A DNA stretch of 64,000 nucleotides from Marthasterias glacialis (lineage: Eukaryota; Echinodermata; Asteroidea; Forcipulatida; Asteriidae). Positions 30,510 through 43,700 of this stretch are shown piece after piece. The stretch's first letter is position 1, and every line of letters starts with the position of its first letter. The notes beneath the pieces were generated by a model. That model worked only from the letters and a program-made list of their open reading frames with translations. It was not told where the DNA came from and searched no databases. The translations under genes and the position numbers were made by a program. The stretch covers positions 14,788,049 through 14,852,048 of the forward strand of contig OU452238.1 of NCBI GenBank assembly GCA_911728455.2. Direction: 5' to 3'.

Positions 30510-32792
30510 CTACTGAATGTAAATGGGCAGCCAACCTTTTAAAGCATACTCCATTGCACTTGATATCGTGTGCATGTCAACCTCGATACTCTTAGCCCAG
30601 TTCTCCACATCACCAAGTTCCTGTTATAAAATCATATTTATGTTATCATTGATGGATGATACAAAACAAGAAGTTCACAATGGGATTAGTAATTTGAAAG
30701 TGCAAAAAAATGACAAATAATTATTATTAGAAAATTGTGTGTGCTCCTCTGTGCGTCAGCTGTGTATATGTACCAATCAACATGGAGGATTCACAGTGCA
30801 TGTACGTCATCGTGAGGGTGCAGCAGTCATAGCCGCAGTGGAGCAAACCACCATGAATGAGCTGCTTGGATTAGTGTATTGACACGGTGTGTGTAGAGAA
30901 ATCTGCATTCATCTATAATGTACACAATATAATATCTCTTCAAGCCAAATCAGTAAATACCTCCATATGAAGCTATTAAATTACCCGATTGTACATCAGG
31001 TGGGGCTACTTTAAAAATACTCGGTAACTGATCAAGTACACACATGTGGTTGGATATTGATTACCTTGAGTGCAGTGTTGAAGTTTTCTATTAGGGACAA
31101 CCATTGCATACTTTGCTTGGCAAATTGTGCAGCATTAGCTTGTAGTTGTCTAGCCTCGGTGTCAAGTCGCTTTTCATTTGCATATGCCATGGATACTCTG
31201 AAATTAAATAACCATGCAAAGGATTGGTTAAATACCACACACCAAAAATAGGAAATAATTGGCAATCTGGCCATGTCACATTTATTTCTTAATTTCTTAG
31301 ATGGATGTCTAAAACCTAAGGATTTAGTTACAATAAAAAAAGTGACAACCAGATTGCTGATGATTCAAAACAAATTATTTTAAGGCAGACTCAAAGTAGT
31401 AGCAGAAATAATTTAAGCATATTATAAATACTCGTTAAATTCATGAATGAATGAAAACAACAATGAGAGACTTTGGCAGGACGTGGGACGTTAGCGGGCG
31501 CCCCAGTAGGCGATCCGTTTCTATTATGAGAACAATAGAAAAGGACTGCTTACTGGGGCGCCCTCTGACATCTAAAAAGTCTCCCATTGGGTACTAGAAA
31601 AATGTCAAGGTGCAACCAGTGAGGAAGATAAGAATGTCACCTGTTGTTTACGTTCCCAACCAAGGCTTTTGTGACTGCAATGGCTGAAGCAGTTGCCTCT
31701 TTACGTCTTTTTTCTGTCAGAATAAAATTTATGAAGTAAAAATAATTCAAAGTGAATCTTTGCTGAACTGTGCACAGAAGCTACCTCCATGCTTGTGCTC
31801 TACTTAATGATAATTAATAAGTCCCCTATACTCCTGGATTATGGAATTTCCTCTACAGAAAACATGCCGTTGCTGACTGTGTAAATTACACGTATCACTG
31901 AAACAAGCATGCCATAGCAGTAGCAGCGTAGACAGCATAAGAATGAAGCTAGTTTGTTTGGATCATCATAATCCTCTGACTGTCCACCTGCTGCCCACAA
32001 CGGGTGCATGGATGTGAATCATTTTACTTTATCTTATGAAAAAGATAACCCCTATTTAGTCTTTATGTTGACTTTACGTTGTCCTGCCAAATAAGCAATG
32101 CTACCCATAGTTACTATTAAATATTATTACTATAAAACTGTGCTAAAATTAGTATTGTAATGGTCTGATGGTATAGTATTCATAATAGTGATATAATATT
32201 ATTATTATATTCTAAATAGCTGGATGAAAATACAAGAAAACACTAAGCCTGAGTCCGAGTTACTGCCAGTAACTCGGACTTGCGTTTCCTTGCTGACACG
32301 TGTATGATGTCGCTAAAATGACTAACCTCGTGCTGAGGTCAAAATAGCTATAATGCAAGTTCGATGCTGCGTTTGACCTCAACTCAAAGTCGAGAGATGG
32401 TGGCATGGATGGTGAATGCATAACCATAGGGTCTATACTGCAATAGACCAAACATTAAGTTACGTTTTTTTGTAATTTAAGTTTTAACATTTGGACATTA
32501 TACGCCAGATATGTACAATGATGTGCATTTTGTAAAAAAAGAGCATTGACAATTGTAGGGTTCAGTAACTTGGACTTACAAAACTCAAAAGTAACATAGG
32601 CCTAGGCCTAACTTAAAGTTAGACTGGTCTACTCTAGCAATAATAGCATGGTCCATGCATGGAGTTCATTGCCCATTATATATAAATAATAAAGCCCGAT
32701 AAAGGAAACACATGTGTGTTGCAACGGCTACCTTGCTGATCTTTCCTTGATGACTGCTTGGATTGGTGTTCTTTCAACATTGAAGCCAACAT
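30510..32792 (-). CDS. BLOC1S1: BLOC1S1 (GCN5L1), 125 aa, 4 exons, complete
   Basis: Subunit of the BLOC-1 and BORC complexes, acting in lysosome-related organelle biogenesis and lysosome positioning; also reported in mitochondrial protein acetylation. Exons: 32792-32732, 31713-31641, 31197-31065 and 30620-30510 (stop 30510-30512), totalling 126 codons including the stop, the same 125-residue length as the human protein. Recognisable blocks: MLASMLKEHQSKQSSRK, EKRRKEATASA, KRLDTEARQLQANAAQFAKQ, WLSLIENFNTALK, ELGDVENWAKSIEVDM, MEYALKG. The last exon reads straight to a stop after IYIQ, so I do not use the further open stretch near 30300-30365. It is head to head with the integrin alpha gene. 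Confidence 0.96.
30736..30875 (-). mobile_element. ACTAATCCAAGCAG-family MITE, partial copy
   Basis: It carries GGAGGATTCACAGTGCATGT, CGCAGTGG and the terminus GCTGCTTGGATTAGTGTA in common with 16994-17198. It lies in the BLOC1S1 intron between its last two exons. Confidence 0.6.
31496..31563. repeat. Hairpin GGGCGCCCCAGTA
   Basis: GGGCGCCCCAGTAGGC at the left is answered by GCTTACTGGGGCGCCC at the right, around an A-rich centre of about 36 bases. It lies in a BLOC1S1 intron and is probably the core of a small foldback repeat. Confidence 0.7.
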
Positions 32793-34767
32793 TTTGTCTC
32801 ATGCGGGTAGACTTTTCACAGGAGGCAGGTATTACTGTTGGCAGGTTAGTTTGGTTAACCTTTCTCTCTACCGGCGGACTGAGTAACGGCCTAGCGTAGT
32901 AGTACTAGTAGTACTACTAGTAGAGTACGTAAAACCCGTACTACGGCTGTGTACTACACTACCACTAGGTGCTACTCAGATCACGTACTCAGACGTAGTA
33001 CTCGCGATCATACACACATTACGACACTATCATGACTGTGCGCACAGCGAATAGACATTACTGTGTCTTTCGCAATCGGGCCCAACATCAACACCCCTAC
33101 TTAGGATCGCCCAACTGAACTTGGGCAAACTTTCAACCGGAAATAAACCAACGTACTGAAATGTGTCAATAGGTGGCGCCATAAAGTATTTCTCGTTAAT
33201 TTTTTTGTAATGTTGGTGTTGGTATTGTATGTCGTCCGTCCCGATCATGCATTTTTAACCAAAGACCCATCTATTTTTACATTAACAAAATTGTTCAGTT
33301 CACTATTATTGGTTAAATTGGGAGGCCTCTTCTTAGATGCATGTATATGTATATTTTTCCCTTTCAAAGTTGCGTTCTTTTCAGTTTATAAGTTTTAATT
33401 CCACAATTTAACAAATAAATAAAAACAAACAAAATGAATGGAAGATTAAAAAGACCAGTAATCTTTTCAACCGGATTCACTGTTATAGTTTTTTTAATTT
33501 ATTGTTTTATAAATCGAACACTGACTCCACACAAGGGTCATTGTGTTGTGGCATTTTTAAGTAAAAGAAACTAAGAAAATAGATACATTTTTAGAAAATA
33601 ACAACAGCTTTACTGAATAATATTGCTGTTCAACACTTTCTCTGACAGAAGAAAAAAAAATACACCGAGTCTCACGCGCCGTGCATAGTGAAAGCCGCAC
33701 TTTGGGACTACTGGTGGGATGAGCCAAAATGTACAGAATTGGTGGTTGACAATCCAGCCCATAGAGTTTGTCCACTTTTTTTGAACCAAAGTTGCAAGAA
33801 GAACAAAACTATTCAGGTAAATTATTTACGTGGCGACAGAGCCGTATTTTAAAGCTTTTGAATGACAAAAAAATAAAAATATTTGTGACTTGATTTACAC
33901 CATTTATATTATGGAAATAACAGCGGCCTTATTTCTGTCTTACACCCGTTATGTCCTGTCTTTTCATGTATGTCTGTCCCTTTTTTTTGTCTGTCAGTCC
34001 ATAGGCTGGGAAACAAAAGCTTTGCTTCTCCCCGGACCTAGATATGTTGCCATTTGTTTAAAGTACACTTTTTTATCACTTTTATAATGTATAATTATGT
34101 ACTTTCATTGACACTGTTCGATAAACAGCGCCCTCATGGTATAAATAGCGTACAGCAGTGCCCAACTGATTTCAAACGTCCCAACTCAAGATTTTAGAGT
34201 GGTCTCGCAAACGTAAGTTGGTCAAACTGTGAAATTATTCAAATATCATATTTCTTTGTGTATGACGTGTACGGTAACTGTATAATTATCGTAAAAAATA
34301 CCAAGATCAGCTGATGGTGAACATGCGCCTTTTCATTCCTCACATTATTGATAAATAATATGATGCATTTTTTTCATTTTTTATTTTTCAAATATTTCAT
34401 ATTAAGCAAGTTTCTGTTGTGATTGATGCATGCTGCAGACAACAATTAGTCTGGAGACGTGTTTGTGCTTGTTTGCCTTAGTCTATTACTAAAACCAAAG
34501 TGGGGAAGGAAAGGTGGCGTAGGCAACCTACATAAAGAACTACACCACTGCCTTGGGAGAGGTCGTGACCCGACCTTGCCATGGAATGTGCATTCATCAG
34601 TGACTAGTCTGTGATTATGCGGTCTGTAATGTATGAATGATGGACACCGTCGCTTAATTCCAAGTAATCCAGTTCGTGAGTTACTCGCAATTTAAGTCAC
34701 AGGCTTCATGGTTTCAGTAGATATCTGTCCTGTCTGAAAACTGACATTTCTTCAAGATTTCGTGAAG
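32793..34767. promoter_or_regulatory. Divergent promoter region between BLOC1S1 and the integrin alpha gene
   Basis: About 2 kb with no supported coding exon between two ATGs that point apart. It must hold the BLOC1S1 promoter and, unless an upstream non-coding exon exists, the integrin promoter. A cluster of ACTAGTAGTACTACTAGT-like palindromes and TAC/GTA repeats sits at 32898-33000, just outside the BLOC1S1 start. No clear TATA box is visible. Confidence 0.55.
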
Positions 34768-37700
34768 ATGGGGAAGATTAATAAATGCCGATGGTATTGC
34801 CATTTCCCTTCAAATGGCTTAGTGTTTTTAGTTGTAGTTCTTCAAATTGTTCGAACACAGGGTTCCAATTTAGAGGTTCGCTTGCCGATGGTAAAGGAAG
34901 GCCCACTTGACAGCATGTTTGGATTTTCAGTGGCTGAACACATTGTTACAATGAAGGAACCAACAATATCAGATAACTACAATGGAAGCTTGTAAGTATT
35001 TAACAACACATGTAAAAAAGAATTTAATATATTTATGCATAACTTAGATTTTGAAATGACACATTGAAAATGCAAAAGAAATACTTTCTTTGTTGATTTG
35101 CAATTGTTTTAGTTGGAATAGATTTGCTTAATTGATAGTAATTCTAAATAAAATGATAACTGGCAAAAATGATGTAGGCCTATATCTGACTGTCACTTTA
35201 TCTCTGTTGTCAAATTATATGATCCATACTTCATGTACTTGTCCAGAAAGGTTGGCAGAATGTATACAAAGGGGTCTAGGAACAGGCATGACTTCGACCA
35301 GTTGTACTAAGTCTCTAAATTAGAAGACAACACGCCAACAATGCCGACAACAAGCCCTCAGTGCCAACAACACGCTGACAACAAGTTCTAAATACGGAAA
35401 CACCAACAAATAAACCAATAATAGTGTATTAGAAAGTGTGTTTTCAAGTATTATTAATTTGAATGTACGAGGATAACTTCGGGAAAAATTCACCTTTTTT
35501 TAACTAGAAAAAATGGTCAGAGTTGGAGAACGGTTGGCCACTATCTTTCTGGCTACTTTTTCTGAAGTTATCCATGTAGATTTACATTAACAATACTTGA
35601 AAACATAATTCTAATACACCAAGGTTTATTTGTGGGTGTTAATGTATTTGGAACATGTTGTCGGCACTAAGGGCTTGTTTTCGGCATTGTCGGCGTGTTG
35701 TTGGCTTCTAGACTAGTACGTAGGACCCCATCAAATTATACAAAAGTGTTGAAACTTTCGGGTCTTCGGTGGTCTTGACAACGCTAGTAAAGCCGTTTTA
35801 GTTCACTTTGCTTTGAGCATGAGTATGCGAGAGTTCGGCAATGCAATGAAATGTTTCTTTTTTAAAGGTCAATAGTTACCACTTATTATAAATGTTTAGA
35901 CCTATAGCTATCAATTTCTTGAGAGGAATATTTACAAAAGGGATCGGAAATAAAGCCCAACACCCATTAACAAATCTAAAAAATCCCTTAGGAAGGGACA
36001 GTTAATGCATGGCAATTTTCCCCAAACGTACTGAAAATAAAGACTTAAAATGGGCCGAAACAAACTAACTTATCCATCCATGTTACCTTTTAGTACTAAA
36101 ACTAAAAGAGTTTACATTCCCTAAACCTTACTCATTACTGCTACGTGTAGTACCATCTTCATCAAAAATTGTGCCGAACCCGCTAAACCTTTTAATTTTT
36201 AGTAATCTTTTTACAAAGTTTGTTTTTATCATAATAATTAACATTCATACAGATCAGGTGTATTTATTAGGGAATAACAGTGTGAGGACCTGGTCTTCAC
36301 TGGTGGTAATGACTGGGAGGTCCATTAACAGTGGCCAGCCACTTACTAAGGTCATTACCACGCAGTGAAGACTGGGTCCTCACACTGTTATTGTCATTAA
36401 TAAATATATTTAAAGAAAAAAGACAGTAACAATCATCATAATTTGTGTTTTTCTTATGCCGATATTTTTTTATCATGTTCAAGGGCCATTGTTTAGGCTA
36501 TTCAATTTTTTGCATGACACATAACCTCTTACACATAATTAACTATTTATGCATAAGAACCAGACTATGACTCATAGTCTGGTTCTTGAAAATATAATGC
36601 ATAAATAGTGAATTATGTGTAAGAGATTACATGTAGGTGCTATGCAAAAAATTGAACAGCCTAAACAATGGCCCTTGAACATGATAAAAAAATATCGGCA
36701 TAAGAAAAATCACAAATTATGATGATTTTTACTGTCTTTTTTAAGAGCTTGAAAATGTTAAGCACCATACACAGTAAATGGAAATACTTTGGTTGGTGTT
36801 CGACTTTATGCTCTGCATTGTGACCAGCTACATGTATTTAAAATTGATACATGTACCATCTGCGTGTTCAAGCATATGTGCGTTATGTGCGTGGTATGAG
36901 TGCACGAGGCAGCAACATCTCTTACAAAAATCAAAAATAGAAAAACAAAAATATGCACCAAAAAACCAGCTGCTTTGATAGTTCCCAGCACAACATGCAC
37001 AGTGCATCTGGAAGATATTTTAAAAGTAGGTAATTATGATTCACTTAAATATCCTGTAAGATTGTTTGGTTTTTCTTGACAAAACACAGTCCGTCATTTT
37101 GTAAAAATCAAATTTTTGCTCCACAAAATGGCGGACTGTAGGCCTATACATTTATGTGGCCTTTAGTTAAACTTGTTTTTGTTAACCTTAGAATTCTGCA
37201 AAACAGAGATGAATAAATTGGTCCCTTACGTACTGTAGGCCTAGACGTACTAGTTGTAAATGAAACATTGTATACAAGTAGGATCCAAATTGAAATCAAG
37301 TGCCTTGATCAGTTGTGTGCAACAGAACCTATAGACGTTGTTCACACACCCCAAGACTGTATCATGATAACATTCTCATCTTAGACTAATAGTGTTCATA
37401 ATATTTCAAGATCCTTTCACTAGCTGCAAAAGAACCATTTTCAGACACCCAGAGACTTGTAACATGATAACATTCTCATCTTAGACTGAATCATCATTCA
37501 TAATGTTGCAAGATCTTTTCACTTTGCAATCTGTAAACATGCATCATAAATGTAAATCAGGTTCTTGCTCTGATTATGTACACCACACTTGCTAGGTGTA
37601 GCACACTGCACAATATGAATGGTATGAATGATGCGACTGTAGAGCAACCAGACTGTGCAGTGAGAATGATCATGCAGTCACAGTTGCCAAATTTGGTGAT

Positions 37701-40700
37701 GCCACATGCAGTGAAGTTCTTGTATTGAGTGAATGGCATGTCATATTCTAACCTTACTTTATTCATGCAAGGTCTTCAGGTTTTGTTTTTCTTTCGCTGT
37801 CCTTCCTCCATGCTATGTGGTATCATTTGTACATGTTTATAATTACGTTATTCAATTTGTTCAGGATGGTTGTCATTGGGAAAATAATGTTAATGGGAAA
37901 TTATATCATTTGCAGACATGACAAACATTTACTTCCAAGTTACTACAACATAACTTACTTGACTGAAAGTACATCTTATTCCCTAGTATCCGGTGAAATT
38001 GTTTCGCCAGGTGTTAGTTCATTTAAAAAAAAATACAATTTTGTTTAATTTTGAAGCAACGATGGTCAACCTTCGATTGCGAATAAAAAATGTGTTTCAT
38101 TTGAATATGGATTCTTTGCATAGAAATTACCGTTCCAGGCTTTTTTCTACAATATCTATAATGCTACACCTTTTTAAATACAAATTTCACAGGTTAGTTT
38201 TATTGTATAAGCCTATCTACAAAATTGTATAATTGCATTGAACAAACATATGGCTCCAAATAACCATGATGTAATTTCCCTTTAACCCAAGATGTTAACC
38301 TCCTGTTAAATGTTCATGTAGTGCTATAAAAATAATCAATTTATACTGTACACAATATGAAAGGTTGGACAACCATGGTCTACCATGTATAAACCATTTT
38401 AAGTATAACATTGTATAACAGGTTTGAAGAGTCTTTGTATTGGCCATTAGACACAATGCACAAAAGAACACACCCTTTGGTATTTATTGTCATTGAACCA
38501 CAAATAATACTATAGTAAGTTTGTATAAAATGCAGCACTTCCTGTGTGGATAAATTAGATTGATTGGAGACAACGGCACAGGCTTACAGTACATATTCCA
38601 CCCTTATGTACAAAATGAACATTCATTCAGATAATTTAATTATTCTGATTAAAAAGTATATGGAGGTTTTGAAAATTCAATGTATGATTGAACTTGGAGC
38701 TAGAAGTACAATACAAGTATGAAGACATTTTTACAATTGATTGCCCATTTTAAAAATTACTGTCAGTTGTTAGATCTGTACATTTTATACATGTACATGA
38801 GGATTAAATTGACTTCCTTCAGGGCATTATGACAAAAAAGAGAACACAAAGTGTAGTCAAATACCCCACATAAATATGTGTTTTGTACCAGTCCTGGAAT
38901 TGTGTAGGGAGGCAATGGCCTCTATTGCCCTGGTCTTGGCCTTGGTGCCCCTTGAAAACCTTTAAAAGATTTTCCAATGGAAGTGCCCTTTGCAAAACAA
39001 AAATGGCCTTCCCTGGTGTGCATGTAGTACATTGTAGAAAATACATTGTAATTTAAACAGGAGTACAATACATGGACACTGATGAAGAACATAAGGGACA
39101 AGGGAGCTGTAATGCTGCATAACGTACCTCTACACATTATGCATCGACCATAATGTTATTAAAGGCTGTGTAATGAGATGAAGATTTCGATGTGGATTGA
39201 TTGTGTATTCAGGATTGGTAGTTGAACTTGACTGTAGTGCAGGCATGACAGAATGGATGGTGAATGTAAAGATTGGTTCAATGTCTGTCTAGTGGGGATT
39301 AGTCAGACTGTGGTCAGACATAATAATGTGATGATGCATAAATGATACCCAGAAATTGCTTGTAAATATTAATAGGTGGTGTAGGCCCTTTACAGGATTT
39401 TATATCAAGAATGACCAATCTGTATAGTTACAGTTACATGTAGTTTGATCATTTTAGTTAATTGTGTTCTATTTTAAGGCAAAAGAAATGTTGAGTTTAA
39501 TTTTACCTTTTAATTGTGGTGCAATATATTTAATGATACCTTATCCATATAAACAAGTTTTTCTGTCCATTAAACAGGTTTTTCTCTCCATGCACGAGCT
39601 AGTTCATCGGGCCGATACAAATAAATTACGGGTCGATACGCTGCGATTTAGCAAAACCATTTTAAATGCTCTAGATTGCACAGTAGAAATTTTCAAACCA
39701 ATCATAAGCATTAAATAAAAACGTTTCGAGGACCTGGTTTTAATTAAGCGTGCTTTGGCCACAAACTCAAAATTTGGGTCTAGAATGCCCCACAGTTTTG
39801 GAAAATCCTGGGGAGAACCCTGCTCAATGAGACTCAAGAAGTGTTGTTATTATTTAACCTAGTGTGTTTCATTCAACTAGTGTGCATCATAAATAAGACC
39901 TTCATACAATATGTACACAATGTAGACAATTTACTTTGTATTGTGATTTATTATCAATACAGACATTCTTCAAATTGTGTGCCTAGGCTGGGATGATCGA
40001 TGGCATTGATTATTTTGTAGTGAAGGGTTAGAACAATGTTCATTGATCTATTAATACTGTTTAATTTGAAAACCAATATCTTCAAAGTTTTTTCAAATAA
40101 TGTAGGCTACATTTTTAGCCATGTAGATCAAACTATTTCAAGATGTGTGACTGTATACATTGAACAATTTTACACATTTTTGAAGGATCATTGACATAAC
40201 AGTATATCTTTCATATTTATTCATATTCAGGATTCTTGTTGGAGCACCAACATATGATGACCCAGATGCACTTGTAGCTAAGACTGGTGGTGTCTTTAAG
40301 TGTCCTCTTAGTACCTATGTAGATGATTGCCAAGATCTGAAACTAGATGTTACAGGTAACTTTTATCTAGCATCTCATAATATTACAGGTTTAACTTAAA
40401 TTTTGTTCTTGCAATAATTGTACAGTGACAGGCCATTTGTGACAGGCCATAAAGAAACATTTGCATGTACATGTACCCCCAATATAAGCTCAATACTCAG
40501 GTGTAAAATACTAGTTTTATTTTTGTCTCTAGCCAATGATGACAAGGAGAATAAAACAGACCAATGGCTTGGTGTAACCGTGAGAAGCCAAGGGCAAGGT
40601 GGAAGAGTTGCTGTGAGTATTTAAAAACACCAATAATGTAACAACAGAAAAAACTGTTAACAGTGATATTGACAAGGGCTGATTTACTTGACATTGTTAT

Positions 40701-43700
40701 CCCCTACCTCACTCTGATGTATTCAAAGACTTGTTCTTACTTGACCATTGCAGACTTGTGCTCATCGCTATAAAGTGGTGTCTTCCGAAGAGATAAGTGG
40801 TCTTGGAAAATGCTACTTGAGGAAAGCTGATCTTTCAGAAGACTACTCTATACCTGGAGCCTGGACTATGTGCAAAAATATTGGACTTGGAAAGAGTAAA
40901 TATGGCTACTGCCAGGCAGGAACTGGCTTCTACATCTCACAGGTATAGCTAGTCAGCTTTTCTGTTTACTCTGTAAAATATGACCCCACTTACAACCAGT
41001 AAAGAATCACAGAAATGAAAGGTCAGAGATTTTTAAAATGTTGGATTCTTTAAAATAATTTGTGTGAATTACTGTAAGGCACTCTTGTGAGTTTACAAAT
41101 ATTGTTTGATACACTGTATGTGTTAATGAGGCAACATTAAAAACAATCAGTAATAAATATCGCTGGGATATCCAGGTGTGTTCAAATTGTATGCTGCGTG
41201 TTAGCTTGTCATGGCCAAGTGGTTTAGTGCAACGGATTCAAGTTCTGGTGGCTAAGTCATCAGGATATGGGTTCGAATCCCGGTCATGACACTTGTGTCC
41301 TTGAGCAAGACACTTAACTATAATTGCTTCAAATAGGGGTAGAGTCAGTCATGTTTGTCTCACAATGGGTTCATTTACCCAGCTCCCTGTTCTTAGTGTG
41401 CTTTGAAGAAACTTGTATTCATATCTTACCATGTCTTGTTATTGTGCATTGGGGTAGGTTTCTATCCCTTCTATAGCCCACACTTCAAGTGGCCTTTGGG
41501 CCTTGTGATGGCGACTTGCATTAAAAACCCATGTGCATTAATGGGGCTTACAGATTCATCAGTCATATATTTTCTTACTTGTTCTTTAGAAAGATGAAAT
41601 ATTAATAGAAATATTTTGAACTGAAATAGGAGGAAGATGGTATTGAAGGAGAGTTCATAGCAGGCATCCCTGGAGCTGGTGATTGGAGAGGTGGGGTCTT
41701 CACTACCATCGTCCCTGATGAAGACATGTTAAATGTGGATTTGAGACACACAACATTGGATGATGAGTCTACAGGAGTTGGTCTCAACAGCTATCTAGGT
41801 AAATATCACATACAATATGATGGATTGCTGCTACAAGGCAGTACATATTGAACTGTGTTCATTTTATTGAAATTGTTCTTTTAATTATGGTTAATTTCAC
41901 TATGAGTAACCAGTGCTTATCAGATATCAGTATAGGGTAAAAACCAAAATAATATTATTTTATTTCCAATGCAACTTTTACATACATGTATTGAATTGGT
42001 GAGGTACCCACTGCTAATTCCAGTATTCGAACTGGCCTCATGTCACCGGACACACTTAGTGGTCAGTGGTAAGAAATCTGCTCTAGACTGGCGGCGGTCA
42101 TGGGTTTGAATCCCACCTGATTAGTATGCCTGCGAAAATTTGCGACAGTTCCACAAGTGCTTCGTAAAGCGCATGTGTAGTAGACTGTTACACATGTGAC
42201 AGTCTACATTTAATGTGTTTTTTACCATGTGCGTGAATACTGGCATGCACGTTTGGTAAACAACAAAAATAGCATTTGGCATGTGATGCCAAATGGACCG
42301 GTGAGATTTTGGATCTTGATCATGAATTTGTATGAGGTAAAGTAATAATGGATTAACCACACAATGTGTTGAGATTTAAACCTTTCCTTCATCCACATCT
42401 CTGGTTCATTACAATTCTCTGGTTCTTTACAATAAGGTACACTTCATATAGTTCTTGTCTGTATTACTGATAGTGTAAATGATCTGTTGTTTACTCTGAC
42501 AGGGTTCTCTGTAACCTCTGGTAAATTTGGGAATAAATTTATGATTGCTTCTGGTGCTCCAAGATACAATGCAATAGGAGCAGTTGTTATGATTGCCAAA
42601 GGGGCAAGTGGTGGCTTAATGAAGGAATACGTTCTTGATGGAGAACAACTTGCAGAGTCTTTTGGTTATGAAGTTTGTTCTGCAGATTTAGATGGAGACG
42701 GGTAAGTGAAAATTCAATGTCATTAAATCTTATTGCTCCTACTCTTAGCTTAGTAACATTTCTAGTGAGTTGTCCAACCATTTGAAACAATTCTATTGCA
42801 CTGCCTGTATACGCATGACGAAACAACTGTGCACAGAACTACAGACATACAGTATGTGCTGTTGCAGTTTTGATGATCTGATTATTATTGTTATTATCAT
42901 TTGTATTCACTTTAATGCTGTTGCAGTTTTGATGATCTGATTGTTGGGGCACCCATCTACTATGACAGAAGTACTGACGCAGGCGGTCGTGTTTATATAT
43001 ATCTCAATAAGAAGAAGAATGTAAGTACATGCTGGGGTGAGAATAAATCTGCAAGATACACAGTTTTGTTTATTTTTTGCTGATCATTACAAGCTCTGAG
43101 ATACATGAAATTGAGTTTGAGATGTTCTGTTACAGACCCCTTTTTTCTGAGGACAATGATTGCTGTTTGTATTCTTAATGATGGTGTTTCAAAATGGATG
43201 TTAACTTGACTACTGTCTTTATTTTATGTCATGGCTTGCTAGTTTTATATTTTTTGGCTGTTATCTATACATGTATGTTGCTTTTGTACTTATGAAATAA
43301 CATTAACTTAATGTATTGTTGTATGTCTTTACTCTCTGTAGTGGTGTACACTTTTTTTTAATGTGTATATTTTAGTGTCCATTTTTAATGTTTTTAAACA
43401 TGCAAAACCATGATGCATTTCACTGTATGCGTGTGACAGTAAACCAAGTAACAATACAAGTATATTGGCCCAGGTCTGTAGTCATTTGTGTAATAAATGT
43501 TTGCATATTACTCTTGTCAGGGTACTTTTATTGATGTTGAGCCCATTCGTCTGACTGGGACTAGAGATTCTATGTTTGGTATAGCGATCACTAAACTCGG
43601 AGATCTCAACCTGGATGGATATGAGGGTAAGATCCAATGTAATTTATTCCCCTTGGTTAATGTTGAAACATATGTTGAAACAAGTTATTGATTATGAAGG

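Larger units (their letters stand above)
34992..40230. other. Integrin intron 1 (5.2 kb), repeat-filled
   Basis: It holds two long palindromic elements (35321-35710; 36265-36745), a repeat tail to about 37015, a CAGGGTATACC-family fragment near 38085-38240, a repeat near 38820-39010 and the CAGGGTTCT MITE at 39575-39822. No coding exon is supported. First introns of this kind often hold enhancers, but nothing specific can be seen. Confidence 0.6.
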
